From Bacillus sp. V3-13 (GTDB taxonomy: Bacteria > Bacillota > Bacilli > Bacillales > Cytobacillaceae), in contig NZ_PGUZ01000048.1 in the NCBI RefSeq assembly GCF_002860165.1, positions 1 to 43,009 on the forward strand: a stretch of DNA of 43,009 bases. The letters run 5' to 3'. Below are positions 7,137-15,709 of this stretch, one piece after another. Numbering within the stretch: the first letter of the stretch is position 1; the number at the start of each line of letters is the position of its first letter. Made by a program: the position numbers and the translations under genes. The notes below the pieces were generated by a model. It was given only the letters and a program-made list of their open reading frames with translations, was not told the origin of the DNA and searched no databases.

Positions 7137-7589
7137 ATGAAAAAAGAGATGAGATTGCAGCAGATTAAGAAACTTATCTCTGAGCAGGAGATAAAGACTC
7201 AGGAAGAGCTATGCGAATTGTTGTTAAAAATCGGCTTTCAGGTTACCCAGGCAACAATCTCAAGAGATATACGCACGTTAAATTTAATAAAAGTGCCTTC
7301 AGTTGATGGCGGGCAAAAGTACAGCTTTAGAGTGGAAAATGACCATTATACGATGGAGAAATTTCAGCACAAAATAAAGGATGCATTGGTAGACATTGAG
7401 GTAATCAATTTTTTTATACTTCTAAAGACTTTGCCGGGCCATGCCCACTCTTTCGGCGTTTTTTTGGACGCCATGAAATATGACGGCAAAGCAGGTACCA
7501 TCTGCGGAAATGATACCGTTTTAATTATTTGCCGGTCACCCGAAGCTGCGGACAAGCTTAAGCAACAAATAGAATCATATCGGAAGTAA
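7137..7589 (+). CDS. argR: ArgR/AhrC-family arginine-responsive regulator of the arc locus
   Basis: The 150-residue product has an N-terminal winged helix domain (residues 1-70) with the family motif QATISRDIRTLNLIK, and a C-terminal hexamerisation and arginine-binding domain ending in GNDTVLIICRSPEAA. The ATG at 7137 follows GGAAGGCGAG; an in-frame upstream ATG at 7062 has no ribosome binding site and would add 25 non-homologous residues. Its place directly ahead of arcR and arcABDC suggests a paralog dedicated to arginine catabolism rather than the housekeeping AhrC, which normally sits near recN. It probably senses arginine and acts on the TATTCAT-rich region before arcA. Confidence 0.88.
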   Translation: MKKEMRLQQIKKLISEQEIKTQEELCELLLKIGFQVTQATISRDIRTLNLIKVPSVDGGQKYSFRVENDHYTMEKFQHKIKDALVDIEVINFFILLKTLPGHAHSFGVFLDAMKYDGKAGTICGNDTVLIICRSPEAADKLKQQIESYRK

Positions 7590-7635
7590 TGCTGCTTGAC
7601 AGGACCTGCGACTAAAAGGAAGGGAGAGGTTTGTT

Positions 7636-8322
7636 ATGCTAAAAACTGACGAAATATCAGTCTTGCAACAATTTGATGTTTTTTCCTGCCTTCCAGAGAA
7701 AACCTTGCAAAAGTATCTTCCCTATATTTATTTTAGATCCTATAAGAAAAATCAATATCTTTTTATGGAGGGGGACCCCCGCGACAAAATCTTTTTTTTG
7801 CTGGATGGGTATGTGATGTACGAAAGAGGCAGCGAAGGCGGCAGCATGCTCTACCTTGATTTCGTCAAATGTAATCAAATGTTTCCTTATGGGGGTTTAT
7901 TTAAAGAGCAAAATTATCAGGATACAGCGGTCGCGGTGACAGATGTACGTGCTTTTTTCATGCAAACATATATATTGGAAGAATTGCTTAAAACGAACTC
8001 AAAGCAACTAATCTATATCATCCGGAAACTCTCAGAAATACTAAACCTCCACCAAAAACGCGTACAGAAAATCCTCATTCCCAATGCTCAAGAACGTGTT
8101 TTGCACTCAATCCAGTTCTTGATGGAAGATCTTGGTGAAAAAGACGGAGAAGAAATTATTATCCCATGCCCGTTGACTGCCTTAAATATCTCTAAAATAT
8201 CCGGAACCTCAAGAGAAACCGTAAGCATATTAATGAACCAGTTAAAGAGGGAAAATGTTTTGTCTGTTACTTGCAAAAAAATCAGAATCCATAAACCGGA
8301 TTATTTTGAACAAATAAACTGA
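7636..8322 (+). CDS. arcR: Crp/Fnr-family transcriptional activator, ArcR type
   Basis: The 228-residue product has an N-terminal cyclic-nucleotide-binding-like beta barrel (about 20-120), a long dimerisation helix (about 125-150), and a C-terminal winged HTH with the recognition region ISGTSRETVSILMNQLKRE. No cysteine cluster suited to an Fe-S cluster is present, so it is unlikely to sense oxygen as Fnr does. The ATG at 7636 follows AAGGAAGGGAGAGG. Its position immediately upstream of arcABDC matches ArcR, known in B. licheniformis to activate the arginine deiminase operon anaerobically through a CRP-like site. Such a site, TGTGA-N6-TCACA, is present before arcA. The gene is 46 bases after argR and probably cotranscribed with it. 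Confidence 0.88.
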   Translation: MLKTDEISVLQQFDVFSCLPEKTLQKYLPYIYFRSYKKNQYLFMEGDPRDKIFFLLDGYVMYERGSEGGSMLYLDFVKCNQMFPYGGLFKEQNYQDTAVAVTDVRAFFMQTYILEELLKTNSKQLIYIIRKLSEILNLHQKRVQKILIPNAQERVLHSIQFLMEDLGEKDGEEIIIPCPLTALNISKISGTSRETVSILMNQLKRENVLSVTCKKIRIHKPDYFEQIN

Positions 8323-8390
8323 ACCAGTCTCAAGATAATCAAAATAGTAGTATCTTTCCTTCCCCGCAAATATATTAATATTAAATAAAC

Positions 8391-8440
8391 AGGGCTGGCA
8401 CCGAAAGTAAAAGGCTTTTGGTTTCAGCTCTTTTTGTTTT
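8391..8440 (+). terminator. Terminator after arcR
   Basis: AGGGCTG and CAGCTCT (one G-T pair) flank an inner ACCGAAAG/CTTTTGGT stem and are followed by TTTTG then TTTT. This separates the regulator unit from the arcA promoter. Confidence 0.65.
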
Positions 8441-8484
8441 TCTATTTGAATTTTCATAATTATAGAACTTTATACCTGGTATTT

Positions 8485-8508
8485 TGAATATATTCATAGT
8501 TTATTCAT
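8485..8508 (+). promoter_or_regulatory. Possible ArgR operator region upstream of arcA
   Basis: TGAATATATTCA (8485-8496) is a perfect palindrome, followed by TTATTCAT at 8501-8508 and an inverted TATGAATAAA at about 8532-8541. These resemble ARG-box half-sites (TATTCAT), but spacing differs from the standard 18-bp box. Confidence 0.4.
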
Positions 8509-8586
8509 TTTATTTATCTCATTGGGTCTGATATGAATAAAAAACCTCATAATCATACAAAAATCTCTATATACCGCACAAAAAAA

Positions 8587-8602
8587 TGTGAAGGATTTCA
8601 CA
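8587..8602 (+). promoter_or_regulatory. ArcR/CRP/FNR-type operator of the arc operon
   Basis: TGTGAAGGATTTCACA has perfect TGTGA and TCACA arms with a 6-bp spacer. A -10-like TACAAA at 8622-8627 would place it near -41, as at the hmp promoter. ArcR, encoded just upstream, is the likely ligand. Confidence 0.8.
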
Positions 8603-8626
8603 CCTGCTTTGTTAGCAACACTACAA

Positions 8627-8642
8627 AAGAAAGCGCTAACAT
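8627..8642 (+). promoter_or_regulatory. Catabolite-responsive element (cre) at the arcA promoter
   Basis: AAGAAAGCGCTAACAT matches the cre consensus WTGNAANCGNWNNCAW at all but one fixed position. Its placement over the probable transcription start suggests CcpA repression of the arc operon by preferred sugars. Confidence 0.7.
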
Positions 8643-8688
8643 CGCCTACAATGAAAGTGTAAAGGGAAATAAAGAAGGAGGAATAACC

Positions 8689-9966
8689 ATGAATAGCGCT
8701 TTGCTGACTGCTTCCGAACTAAAATTACAGAATCAACTCAAGCACCCAATCAATATTAGATCAGAAATTGGAGCTTTGAAAACCGTTTTGATCAAACGCC
8801 CTGGAAAAGAAGTTGAAAATCTAGTACCTGAGTACCTCCAACGGCTCTTGTTCGATGATATTCCCTACTTGCCGATTATTCAAAGAGAGCATGATTATTT
8901 TGCCGAAACTTTAAAAAATAGGGGGATCGAGATTCTCTACCTGGAAAACCTTGTTGTCGAAACGTTAAGCCAGCCGGAAATACGCGAACAATTTATCAAT
9001 GAATTCTTATTTGAAAGCCAGGCAAGCGTCAATGGCGCAACGCAAATTTTGAAAGAGTACCTGCTTTCATTTCCCACTGCAAAGATGGTTGAAAAAATAA
9101 TGAGTGGAGTGCTCAAGAAAGAAATTGAAATCAGTAAAAAAGCCCATTTATATGAGCTGATGAATGATCACTATCCATTCTATTTGGATCCGATGCCAAA
9201 CCTTTACTTTACCCGGGATCCCGCCGCCTGCATCGGGAACGGAATTTCAATCAACAGAATGCGTGAACCTGCCCGGCAACGGGAATCTTTGTTCATGGAG
9301 TATATTATCAACTATCATCCAAGATTTGCAGGATTTGAGATTCCGGTTTGGCTCGATCGTGACTATCCATTTTCAATTGAAGGCGGGGACGAACTAATCC
9401 TCAGCAACGAAATCGTTGCAATTGGTGTTTCTGAACGTACTTCTGCAAAAGCGATTGAGAAGCTTGCGATCAATTTATTTAAAAAACAAGATTCTATTAA
9501 AAAAGTGGTGGCAGTGGAGATTCCTAAGTGCCGCGCCTTTATGCATCTTGATACGGTATTTACCATGGTAGACCATGATAAGTTTACGATTCATCCGGCG
9601 ATTCTCGGACCGCAGGGCAATATGAATATTTATATCCTTGAAAAAGGAGCGGAAGAAGACAATGTTGCGATTTCACACCGGTCCAATCTTCAGGAAGCTT
9701 TGAAGGAAGTATTGGGGCTCAGCGAACTCGTCTTGATTCCGTGTGGCGGTGAAGATGAAATCGCTTCATCGCGCGAACAATGGAACGATGGTTCCAATAC
9801 ATTGGCGATTGCTCCCGGAGTCGTCGTAACGTATGACCGCAACTATATATCCAATGATTTGCTGCGACAGCAAGGGATTGAAGTGCTTGAAATTGCAAGC
9901 TCGGAGCTGTCCCGAGGACGTGGGGGCCCGCGCTGCATGAGCATGCCTATTTACAGAGAAAACTAA
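8689..9966 (+). CDS. arcA: Arginine deiminase
   Basis: First enzyme of the arginine deiminase pathway: L-arginine to L-citrulline plus ammonia. The 425-residue product has the guanidino-modifying-enzyme motifs: FTRDP, the EGGDE segment, HLDTVFTM with the catalytic His, and the C-terminal GGPRCMSMP with the nucleophilic Cys. The ATG at 8689 is chosen because it follows a strong AAGGAGG (8675-8681). An in-frame ATG at 8533 would add 52 residues that run through the ArcR box and cre and resemble nothing. First gene of arcABDC, 27 bases before arcB. Likely controlled by ArcR, ArgR and CcpA through the sites upstream. Confidence 0.97.
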   Translation: MNSALLTASELKLQNQLKHPINIRSEIGALKTVLIKRPGKEVENLVPEYLQRLLFDDIPYLPIIQREHDYFAETLKNRGIEILYLENLVVETLSQPEIREQFINEFLFESQASVNGATQILKEYLLSFPTAKMVEKIMSGVLKKEIEISKKAHLYELMNDHYPFYLDPMPNLYFTRDPAACIGNGISINRMREPARQRESLFMEYIINYHPRFAGFEIPVWLDRDYPFSIEGGDELILSNEIVAIGVSERTSAKAIEKLAINLFKKQDSIKKVVAVEIPKCRAFMHLDTVFTMVDHDKFTIHPAILGPQGNMNIYILEKGAEEDNVAISHRSNLQEALKEVLGLSELVLIPCGGEDEIASSREQWNDGSNTLAIAPGVVVTYDRNYISNDLLRQQGIEVLEIASSELSRGRGGPRCMSMPIYREN

Positions 9967-9993
9967 AATTTGATCAAAAAAGGAGAGATTGCA

Positions 9994-11004
9994 ATGTTAG
10001 TCACTGCACCGAATTATAAAGGAAGAAGTTTTTTAGCTGAAAAGGACTTTACGAAAGAAGAATTTATCTATCTTATCGACTTTGCACACAGGTTAAAAGA
10101 AGAAAAAAAACTTGGAATTACACACCGTTATCTGGAGGGGAAAAATATCGCGCTTCTTTTTGAAAAGCCTTCAACCCGGACCCGGTGTGCATTCACCGTT
10201 GCGGCCGTCGATTTAGGTGCACATCCCGAGTATTTAGGAAAAGATGATATCCAGCTTGGCAAAAAAGAATCGATTGAGGACACCGCAAAAGTATTGGGGC
10301 GCATGTTTGACGGAATTGAATTTCGAGGCTTTGATCATAAAAAGGTGGAAATGCTGGCTGAATACTCAGGTGTTCCGGTTTGGAATGGCCTGACAGATTT
10401 ATGGCACCCGACCCAAACTCTCGCTGATTTTTTGACGGTGAAAGAAAATTTTGGCCGGCTTGAGGGGATTAAATTCGTATTTGTCGGAGACGGCCGAAAC
10501 AATGTTGCAAACAGCCTGCTCATCGGCGGTGCACTTGTAGGCATGGATATTCGGATCTGTGCCCCTGAAGAATTGTTCCCTTCCCAGGAAATCGTCGAAC
10601 TGGCTAACAAATTGGCAAAACAATCCGGAAGCCTTGTGACGATCACAAGCAATGTAGATGAAGGCGTCCTCGATGCAGACGTCATTTATACAGATGTATG
10701 GGTTTCAATGGGGGAAGAAGCTAAATTCGCGGAAAGAATCAAACTGTTGTCTCCATATCAAGTAAATATGGAAATGATAAAGAAAACAGGCAATGATAAC
10801 GTCATTTTCCTTCACTGCCTACCAGCCTTCCACGATCTTGAAACTGCGTATGGACAAGATATTCATGCCAAACATGGGCTTACTGAAATGGAAGTGACGG
10901 ATGAAGTTTTCCGCAGTAAACACTCAAAGGTGTTCGATGAAGCAGAGAACAGAATGCATACCATTAAAGCAGTTATGGCGGCAACACTCGGGAATTTTGA
11001 GTAA
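9994..11004 (+). CDS. arcB: Ornithine carbamoyltransferase (catabolic)
   Basis: Converts citrulline and phosphate to ornithine and carbamoyl phosphate in the ADI pathway. The 336-residue product carries the carbamoyl-phosphate loop [23 protein letters not shown] and [10 protein letters not shown], all diagnostic. The ATG at 9994 follows AAGGAGAG; a TTG at 9970 is in frame but lies upstream of that ribosome binding site. Operon position between arcA and arcD supports the catabolic role rather than arginine biosynthesis. A large stem-loop follows the stop codon. Confidence 0.96.
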   Translation: MLVTAPNYKGRSFLAEKDFTKEEFIYLIDFAHRLKEEKKLGITHRYLEGKNIALLFEKPSTRTRCAFTVAAVDLGAHPEYLGKDDIQLGKKESIEDTAKVLGRMFDGIEFRGFDHKKVEMLAEYSGVPVWNGLTDLWHPTQTLADFLTVKENFGRLEGIKFVFVGDGRNNVANSLLIGGALVGMDIRICAPEELFPSQEIVELANKLAKQSGSLVTITSNVDEGVLDADVIYTDVWVSMGEEAKFAERIKLLSPYQVNMEMIKKTGNDNVIFLHCLPAFHDLETAYGQDIHAKHGLTEMEVTDEVFRSKHSKVFDEAENRMHTIKAVMAATLGNFE

Positions 11005-11005
11005 T

Positions 11006-11045
11006 AAGGAACGGAGAAGGGAAGGCTTCTCCCTTCTCCGTCCTT
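11006..11045 (+). other. Large intercistronic stem-loop between arcB and arcD
   Basis: ACGGAGAAGGGA (11011-11022) pairs perfectly with TCCCTTCTCCGT (11030-11041); AAGG and CCTT extend the stem past a bulged A. No T run follows, so it is more likely an mRNA stability or processing element than a full terminator. Confidence 0.75.
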
Positions 11046-11076
11046 GCTGCCAATTAAAATGAAGGGATGAAACAAA

Positions 11077-12492
11077 ATGGCTGATGGAAAGCAACTTGGA
11101 CTTTTTTCGTTGATCGCAATCGTTGTTGGTTCCATGATCGGTGGAGGAGCATTTAATCTTGCAACGGATATGGCAGGTGGGGCATCAGCAGGTGCGATCA
11201 TCCTGGGCTGGATCATAACAGGAATAGGTATGATTGCCCTGGCCCTTTGTTTTCAAAACTTAACGGAGAAACGCCCTGATCTTGATGGCGGTATTTTCAG
11301 CTATGCGACAGCAGGTTTTGGAAGATTCATGGGCTTTAACAGCGCATGGGGGTACTGGTTCTCGGCATGGCTTGGAAACGTTGCCTATGCAACATTGCTT
11401 TTTTCATCGATTGGCTACTTCGTGCCGGCATTTGAAGGCGGGCAAAATATGGCTTCCATTATCGGCGCAAGTATTCTGCTGTGGCTGGTCCATTCGTTAA
11501 TTTTGCGCGGTGTCCAGTCGGCCGCATTGGTTAACTTAATTACTACGATTGCAAAATTAGTTCCTGTGTTCCTGTTTATCATCATTGGAATTTTTGCTTT
11601 TCATTTTGAAACCTTTACTGCGGATTTCTGGGGAACAGGAGGTACCTTCCAGTTCAGCGATGTCATGGCACAGGTCAAAAGCACAATGCTTGTAACACTG
11701 TGGGTATTTATAGGAGTAGAAGGGGCGGTCGTGCTATCCAGCCGTGCAAAAGACAAAAAAGACGTGGGAAGAGCAACGATTATCGGGCTGCTTGGAACGC
11801 TCTCTATTTATATTTTTATCACGATCATGAGCCTGGGAATTATGGGCAGGCCTGAAGTTGCCAAATTGGATAGCCCTTCAATGGCCTATGTATTCGAGAG
11901 TGTTGTTGGAAAATGGGGTGCGGCGTTTATCAATATTGGCCTGATGATTTCTGTGCTTGGTGCCTGGCTGGGCTGGACACTTCTCGCATCCGAAATCCCT
12001 TTTCTTTCAGCGAAAAGCGGGCTGTTTCCAAAATGGTTTGCAAAAGAAAACAAAAATGGCGCACCAATTAATTCGTTGTGGATAACGAATGGATTAATCC
12101 AACTATTCCTGCTGTCATTCTTATTTACTGAGCAGGCCTATAACTTTGCTTTTTCGTTAGCTTCATCGGCGATCTTAATCCCGTATGCTTTCTCGGCTTT
12201 CTACCAATATAAATATTCTTTGCAAAATCAGCATCCTGACCGGACGAGAAATTTGCTGGTTGGGCTTATCGCAAGTATTTATAGTGTTTGGATGATTTAC
12301 GCGGCAGGAATTAGTTACTTACTGTTAACCATGGTCCTATATGCACCAGGAATCTTCGTTTTTAGAAGTATTCAAAAAGAATCAAGGGCGAAAGTTGTCT
12401 TTACCAAGAGGGAACTGGCAGCCGCGCTCGGATTAGTGTTACTTGCGGTACTGGCCATTTTTCAATTAGTAATCGGCAATATTGCCGTGTAA
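11077..12492 (+). CDS. arcD: Arginine:ornithine antiporter (APC family)
   Basis: The 471-residue polytopic membrane protein has about 12-13 transmembrane helices and begins with the APC-type signature LIAIVVGSMIGGGAFNL. It exchanges extracellular arginine for intracellular ornithine, driving the ADI pathway without energy cost. Start ATG at 11077 follows AAGGGATG. The arcB-arcD-arcC context makes the substrate assignment strong. Confidence 0.95.
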   Translation: MADGKQLGLFSLIAIVVGSMIGGGAFNLATDMAGGASAGAIILGWIITGIGMIALALCFQNLTEKRPDLDGGIFSYATAGFGRFMGFNSAWGYWFSAWLGNVAYATLLFSSIGYFVPAFEGGQNMASIIGASILLWLVHSLILRGVQSAALVNLITTIAKLVPVFLFIIIGIFAFHFETFTADFWGTGGTFQFSDVMAQVKSTMLVTLWVFIGVEGAVVLSSRAKDKKDVGRATIIGLLGTLSIYIFITIMSLGIMGRPEVAKLDSPSMAYVFESVVGKWGAAFINIGLMISVLGAWLGWTLLASEIPFLSAKSGLFPKWFAKENKNGAPINSLWITNGLIQLFLLSFLFTEQAYNFAFSLASSAILIPYAFSAFYQYKYSLQNQHPDRTRNLLVGLIASIYSVWMIYAAGISYLLLTMVLYAPGIFVFRSIQKESRAKVVFTKRELAAALGLVLLAVLAIFQLVIGNIAV

Positions 12493-12588
12493 CGGAACTA
12501 AAAACAGTGAGCATTTAAGTTTTTATCCAGGGAGTGAACCTCCATGACGGATCTATACAAAAAATATGAAATACTGGAGGTTAAAAAG

Positions 12589-13551
12589 ATGACTAGAAAG
12601 AAAGCGGTTATTGCTTTAGGGGGCAATGCGATCCAATCGGGTGATGCATCAGCCGAGGCCCAGCAAAAGGCACTTGAAAAAACGGCTGAGCGGCTGGTCG
12701 ATATTATCGAAAGCGGAATCGACATTATCATTTCCCACGGCAATGGTCCACAGGTAGGAAATATATTATTGCAGCAAAAAGCAGCAGACTCCGATAACAA
12801 TCCGGCAATGCCGCTCGATACGTGCGGAGCGATGAGCCAGGGGATGATCGGCTACTGGCTGCAAAACGCAATGGAAAAAGCGCTAAAGGAAAGAGGAATC
12901 GAAAAAAATGTCGTCACGGTTGTGACGCGTGTAGTCGTAGATCAAAATGATCCTGCTTTTAAAAATCCAACGAAGCCAATCGGCCCTTTTTACAGCGAAG
13001 ATGAAGCGAGAAAAATTACGGAACAAACAGGTGCTGTTTTTAAAGAAGATGCCGGCCGGGGCTGGCGCCGCGTTGTACCCTCACCAAAGCCGGTCAGCAT
13101 TTTGGAACATAGGGTAATCAACTCATTGGTTGATGAAGGGAATATCGTGATTTCTGTCGGTGGTGGGGGGATTCCGGTCATTGAAACGGAAAACGGAATC
13201 ACCGGAGTCGAAGCGGTAATTGATAAAGATTTTGCATCGCAGAAGCTGGCTGAACTTGTCCATGCTGACATACTATTGATTCTTACCGCGGTCGACCATG
13301 TCTATATCGACTTTAATAAACCAACACAGAAGAAATTGGAGGATGTAAGTGTAGAAGAATTGAAAGCGTATATACAATCAGGGCATTTTGCGGCTGGAAG
13401 CATGCTTCCGAAAGTAGAAGCAGCCATTAATTTCGCAAAAACCAATCCGGGAAGGAAGACGATTATCACCTCTTTAGACCAGGCATATGATGCGATAAAC
13501 GGAAAATCCGGAACCGTTATTTCAATGTATGGAATGAAAATTCTAATGTAG
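12589..13551 (+). CDS. arcC: Carbamate kinase
   Basis: Last ADI enzyme: carbamoyl phosphate plus ADP to ATP, CO2 and ammonia. The 320-residue amino-acid-kinase fold begins [11 protein letters not shown] and includes [19 protein letters not shown] and [11 protein letters not shown]. The ATG at 12589 follows GGAGG at 12576-12580 and matches where the family begins. An in-frame ATG at 12544, with its own GGGAGTGA element, would add 15 residues and cannot be fully excluded. A terminator follows, closing the arcABDC operon. Confidence 0.96.
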   Translation: MTRKKAVIALGGNAIQSGDASAEAQQKALEKTAERLVDIIESGIDIIISHGNGPQVGNILLQQKAADSDNNPAMPLDTCGAMSQGMIGYWLQNAMEKALKERGIEKNVVTVVTRVVVDQNDPAFKNPTKPIGPFYSEDEARKITEQTGAVFKEDAGRGWRRVVPSPKPVSILEHRVINSLVDEGNIVISVGGGGIPVIETENGITGVEAVIDKDFASQKLAELVHADILLILTAVDHVYIDFNKPTQKKLEDVSVEELKAYIQSGHFAAGSMLPKVEAAINFAKTNPGRKTIITSLDQAYDAINGKSGTVISMYGMKILM

Positions 13552-13576
13552 ATAAATGATCAACTGACAAAAATCT

Positions 13577-13601
13577 GAGTTGCTTCGGCAGCTCTTTTTT
13601 T
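13577..13601 (+). terminator. Terminator of the arc operon
   Basis: GAGTTGC-TTCG-GCAGCTC, a stem with one G-T pair and a TTCG tetraloop, followed by seven Ts. Confidence 0.88.
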
Positions 13602-13621
13602 ATCAGGCTTTGCAAAATAAG

Positions 13622-13806
13622 CAGGCGAAGTTGACGATAAATCGGCTGAAGTTGAAGATATGTCCGCAAAGTTGACGATGAAGTGGGCGAAGTTGATGAT
13701 ATATTGGAAAGTTGACGATAAAGTGGCCGAAGTTGAAGATATGTCCGCAAAGTTGGCGATAAACCAGCCGGGTTGATCGATATTTCTGAGAAGTTGGCGA
13801 TAAATA
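13622..13806. repeat. Degenerate 19-23 bp tandem repeats
   Basis: About nine head-to-tail copies built on the core AAGTTGACGATAAA (variants AAGTTGAAGATATGT and AAGTTGGCGATAAA), alternating with variable GC-richer spacers such as TCCGCA, GTGGGCG and GTGGCCG. There is no coding signal: open frames through it simply echo the repeat. The array lies between the arc operon terminator and the minus-strand KAS III-like gene. Confidence 0.85.
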
Positions 13807-13876
13807 CGAAAATTACCAATTGTGCAGCCAGATCAATATTGATAACCCCCACTTAAGCTTAAGCGGGGGATTTCAA

Positions 13877-14863
13877 TTAATATTTATAAAGCATGGTAAT
13901 AATTTGGTATCCTGCACCGATCGTCCAGAATATTATATGGTCACCACGTTTGATGCGGCCGCTTTCGATCCCTTCATGAAGAGCAAGAAACGGGCTGCTT
14001 GTCCCGGTATAACCGAATCGGTCTCCGACATAAACTATTTTTTCATCATCTATATCAAATTTATTCTGGATGAGTTTAATGTTAGCAAGGGCAAATTGAG
14101 ATAAGCAATAAGCTGCAATATCATTCGGCGTTAAATTGTATGTGCTCATCAGTGTTTCAAATGATTCATAAACGTATGGCATGCTTTCAGTGCCATCAAA
14201 TGGAATCCATCTAATATACTTTCCGTCGGCACGGTCCTGCAAGGCGTTGGACAAGCCGTTTTCTGGATACATAATGTTCTTGCGGCTTACTGAATCCGTA
14301 AAATAAATGGAATCGATAAACCCGGTATCTTCTTCGGTCATTTCTAAAATAACCGCCGCGGCTGCATCCCCATAATTTGAATAGGTGATTTCATCCTCGG
14401 GATTACAAACAAGCGAGTTGTAATCCGAACCGACCACTAAAGCGGTTTTGATGTTTGGATTGGATTTCATGTAGCGGCATGCCTGCTCTACTGCCACTGT
14501 CATCCCTGCACAGTTCGCATTTGAATCGATCACGATTGTATTTTTGTGCGCACCGATTGCATCGTGCAAAAAAGTCGCATTGGTCGGAAAGCTTTGTTCG
14601 GGAATTTGTGTCGAAAAGACGATCATATCGATGTCTTTTCCAGCCATATTAGATTTTTCGAGCACTCGCTTTGCTGCTTCAATTCCCATTGTTAGGCCAT
14701 TTTCATGTTCATTATCGATGATATACCGGTCTTTTCTTCCCATATGCTCTAAAAAACGGTTAATATCTTTGCCTCTTTGCTTAAAATGTTCAATGTAGAA
14801 CTCATTATTGACCGACTTTTCCGGATGGTAAATGTCGACTGCTTTTATTCTAACGTTTGCCAT
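13877..14863 (-). CDS. Divergent 3-oxoacyl-ACP synthase III-like (thiolase-fold) protein
   Basis: The 328-residue product has the KAS III/FabH fold: nucleophile region SNANCAGMTV (Cys118), ALVVGSD, and the C-terminal RGDHIIFWTIGAGYQ. In FabH the catalytic triad is Cys-His-Asn. By my alignment the His position (PHQAN in FabH) reads LSQFALAN with Gln256 and two extra residues, and the Asn position (HGNTS) reads FGYTG with Tyr285. Only the Cys is kept, so ordinary decarboxylative condensation is doubtful; acyl transfer, thioester hydrolysis or non-decarboxylative condensation are alternatives. The ATG at 14863 follows AAGGGG. It lies 87 bases downstream of a STAS-like gene on the same strand with a hairpin between them. 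No acyl carrier protein or fatty acid gene is nearby. Confidence 0.8.
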   Translation of the reverse strand: MANVRIKAVDIYHPEKSVNNEFYIEHFKQRGKDINRFLEHMGRKDRYIIDNEHENGLTMGIEAAKRVLEKSNMAGKDIDMIVFSTQIPEQSFPTNATFLHDAIGAHKNTIVIDSNANCAGMTVAVEQACRYMKSNPNIKTALVVGSDYNSLVCNPEDEITYSNYGDAAAAVILEMTEEDTGFIDSIYFTDSVSRKNIMYPENGLSNALQDRADGKYIRWIPFDGTESMPYVYESFETLMSTYNLTPNDIAAYCLSQFALANIKLIQNKFDIDDEKIVYVGDRFGYTGTSSPFLALHEGIESGRIKRGDHIIFWTIGAGYQIITMLYKY

Positions 14864-14917
14864 TTAGCTCATACCCCTTGAATTTCAAAATATTGAATCA
14901 AATAGATTCATAAAAGA

Positions 14918-14946
14918 ACAAGACTCGAAGGAGTCTTGTCTTTTTT
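14918..14946. terminator. Hairpin between the STAS-like and KAS III-like genes
   Basis: ACAAGACTC-GAAG-GAGTCTTGT (14918-14939) with TCTTTTAT on the minus-strand exit and a T run on the plus-strand exit. It is either a terminator after the STAS gene or a partial attenuator that lowers expression of the enzyme relative to the STAS protein. Confidence 0.65.
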
Positions 14947-14950
14947 CTGA

Positions 14951-15298
14951 TTATATTTCGACAACCTGAGCGTTTTGCAATCCGGTATTTCTTGCAAGTC
15001 TGCTCAATTGCATTTTTAAGATGGTACTTTGCTTTATTTTGAAAATTACTTGCTTAAATCCTGATTCCTTGTACAGTTTGTAACAGCTTTCAAGCAAAGG
15101 CACCATTTCTGGAGTTACCAGGTTCATCGTTGTGCAATCCAGTTCAAGACTGAAAGATTTTGCATCAATTGAGGCTACGTTGCGCTGATAGTCTTTTATA
15201 AAGCTGTCAACATCAGCAGGAGTAAATGTTCCCCCAACCATCAGCTCCATAGTTTGCGCTCCCTGGTTCACTTTCATACTGTACTTGCCGTTTGACAT
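14951..15298 (-). CDS. STAS-like domain protein of unknown function
   Basis: The 115-residue single-domain cytoplasmic protein has alternating beta and alpha pattern: an initial strand (MELMVGGTF), an acidic loop before a helix (PADVDSFIKDY), a strand (SFSLELDCTTMN), the Thr-Pro-Glu-Met loop preceding a helix, and a final strand-helix (KQVIFKI...LARNTGL). This resembles the STAS fold of anti-sigma antagonists and related small regulators. The usual phosphorylated Ser of SpoIIAA-type proteins is not obvious; Thr in LVTPEM is in the approximate position. The ATG at 15298 follows AGAGG. It probably acts with the adjacent KAS III-like protein. No kinase or sigma factor gene is nearby. Confidence 0.6.
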   Translation of the reverse strand: MSNGKYSMKVNQGAQTMELMVGGTFTPADVDSFIKDYQRNVASIDAKSFSLELDCTTMNLVTPEMVPLLESCYKLYKESGFKQVIFKIKQSTILKMQLSRLARNTGLQNAQVVEI

Positions 15299-15709
15299 GT
15301 TTCACAATCCTCTCATTATAAAAGTTTAAATTTCCATACTCCCAACATGAACTTTCATGATAAAAATTGTTGAAATTCAGATGAATTTTTTCGTGTTGGC
15401 GTATTGATTATATTATCGGTCTATATATCCATTTATTAAATTATCTTAACGAAGTTTTATAGGTATATAGACTCATTTGAGTAATGAAATCGTTTACAAA
15501 AATGGTTCTTAGTATCCTGATCCTTAGAACTTATATATTGCGAGTTAAAGCCGAGCATTAAGAAAAATGGGTTTGATCTCTATGAATTAACGAATTTTGC
15601 TATTTTTAAAGAAATTATGTTAATAAAATGTTTCAACAGTTTTAATCAGAATAGAATTTACCGCGATTGCGAAAATTATAGTTAATTATCGATTCTTGAG
15701 GTGTTGCAC
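15299..15709. other. Intergenic region between divergent STAS-like and glycosylation genes
   Basis: About 400 AT-rich bases. AAATTCAGATGAATTT (15374-15389) is an inverted repeat upstream of the minus-strand STAS gene and could be an operator. No small gene, RNA or promoter with a good match to a known sigma factor was recognised. Confidence 0.35.

Noticed and set aside
8533-8688. N-terminal extension of arginine deiminase
   Set aside because: It covers the ArcR box and cre, has no RBS, and adds residues not found in the family; the ATG at 8689 has AAGGAGG.
13622-13806. CRISPR array
   Set aside because: Repeat units are short and degenerate, spacers are too short and irregular, and no cas genes are present.
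13517-13852. 111-codon minus-strand open frame
   Set aside because: It runs through the tandem repeats; the periodic LRTYLQL and IYRQL segments simply translate the repeat.
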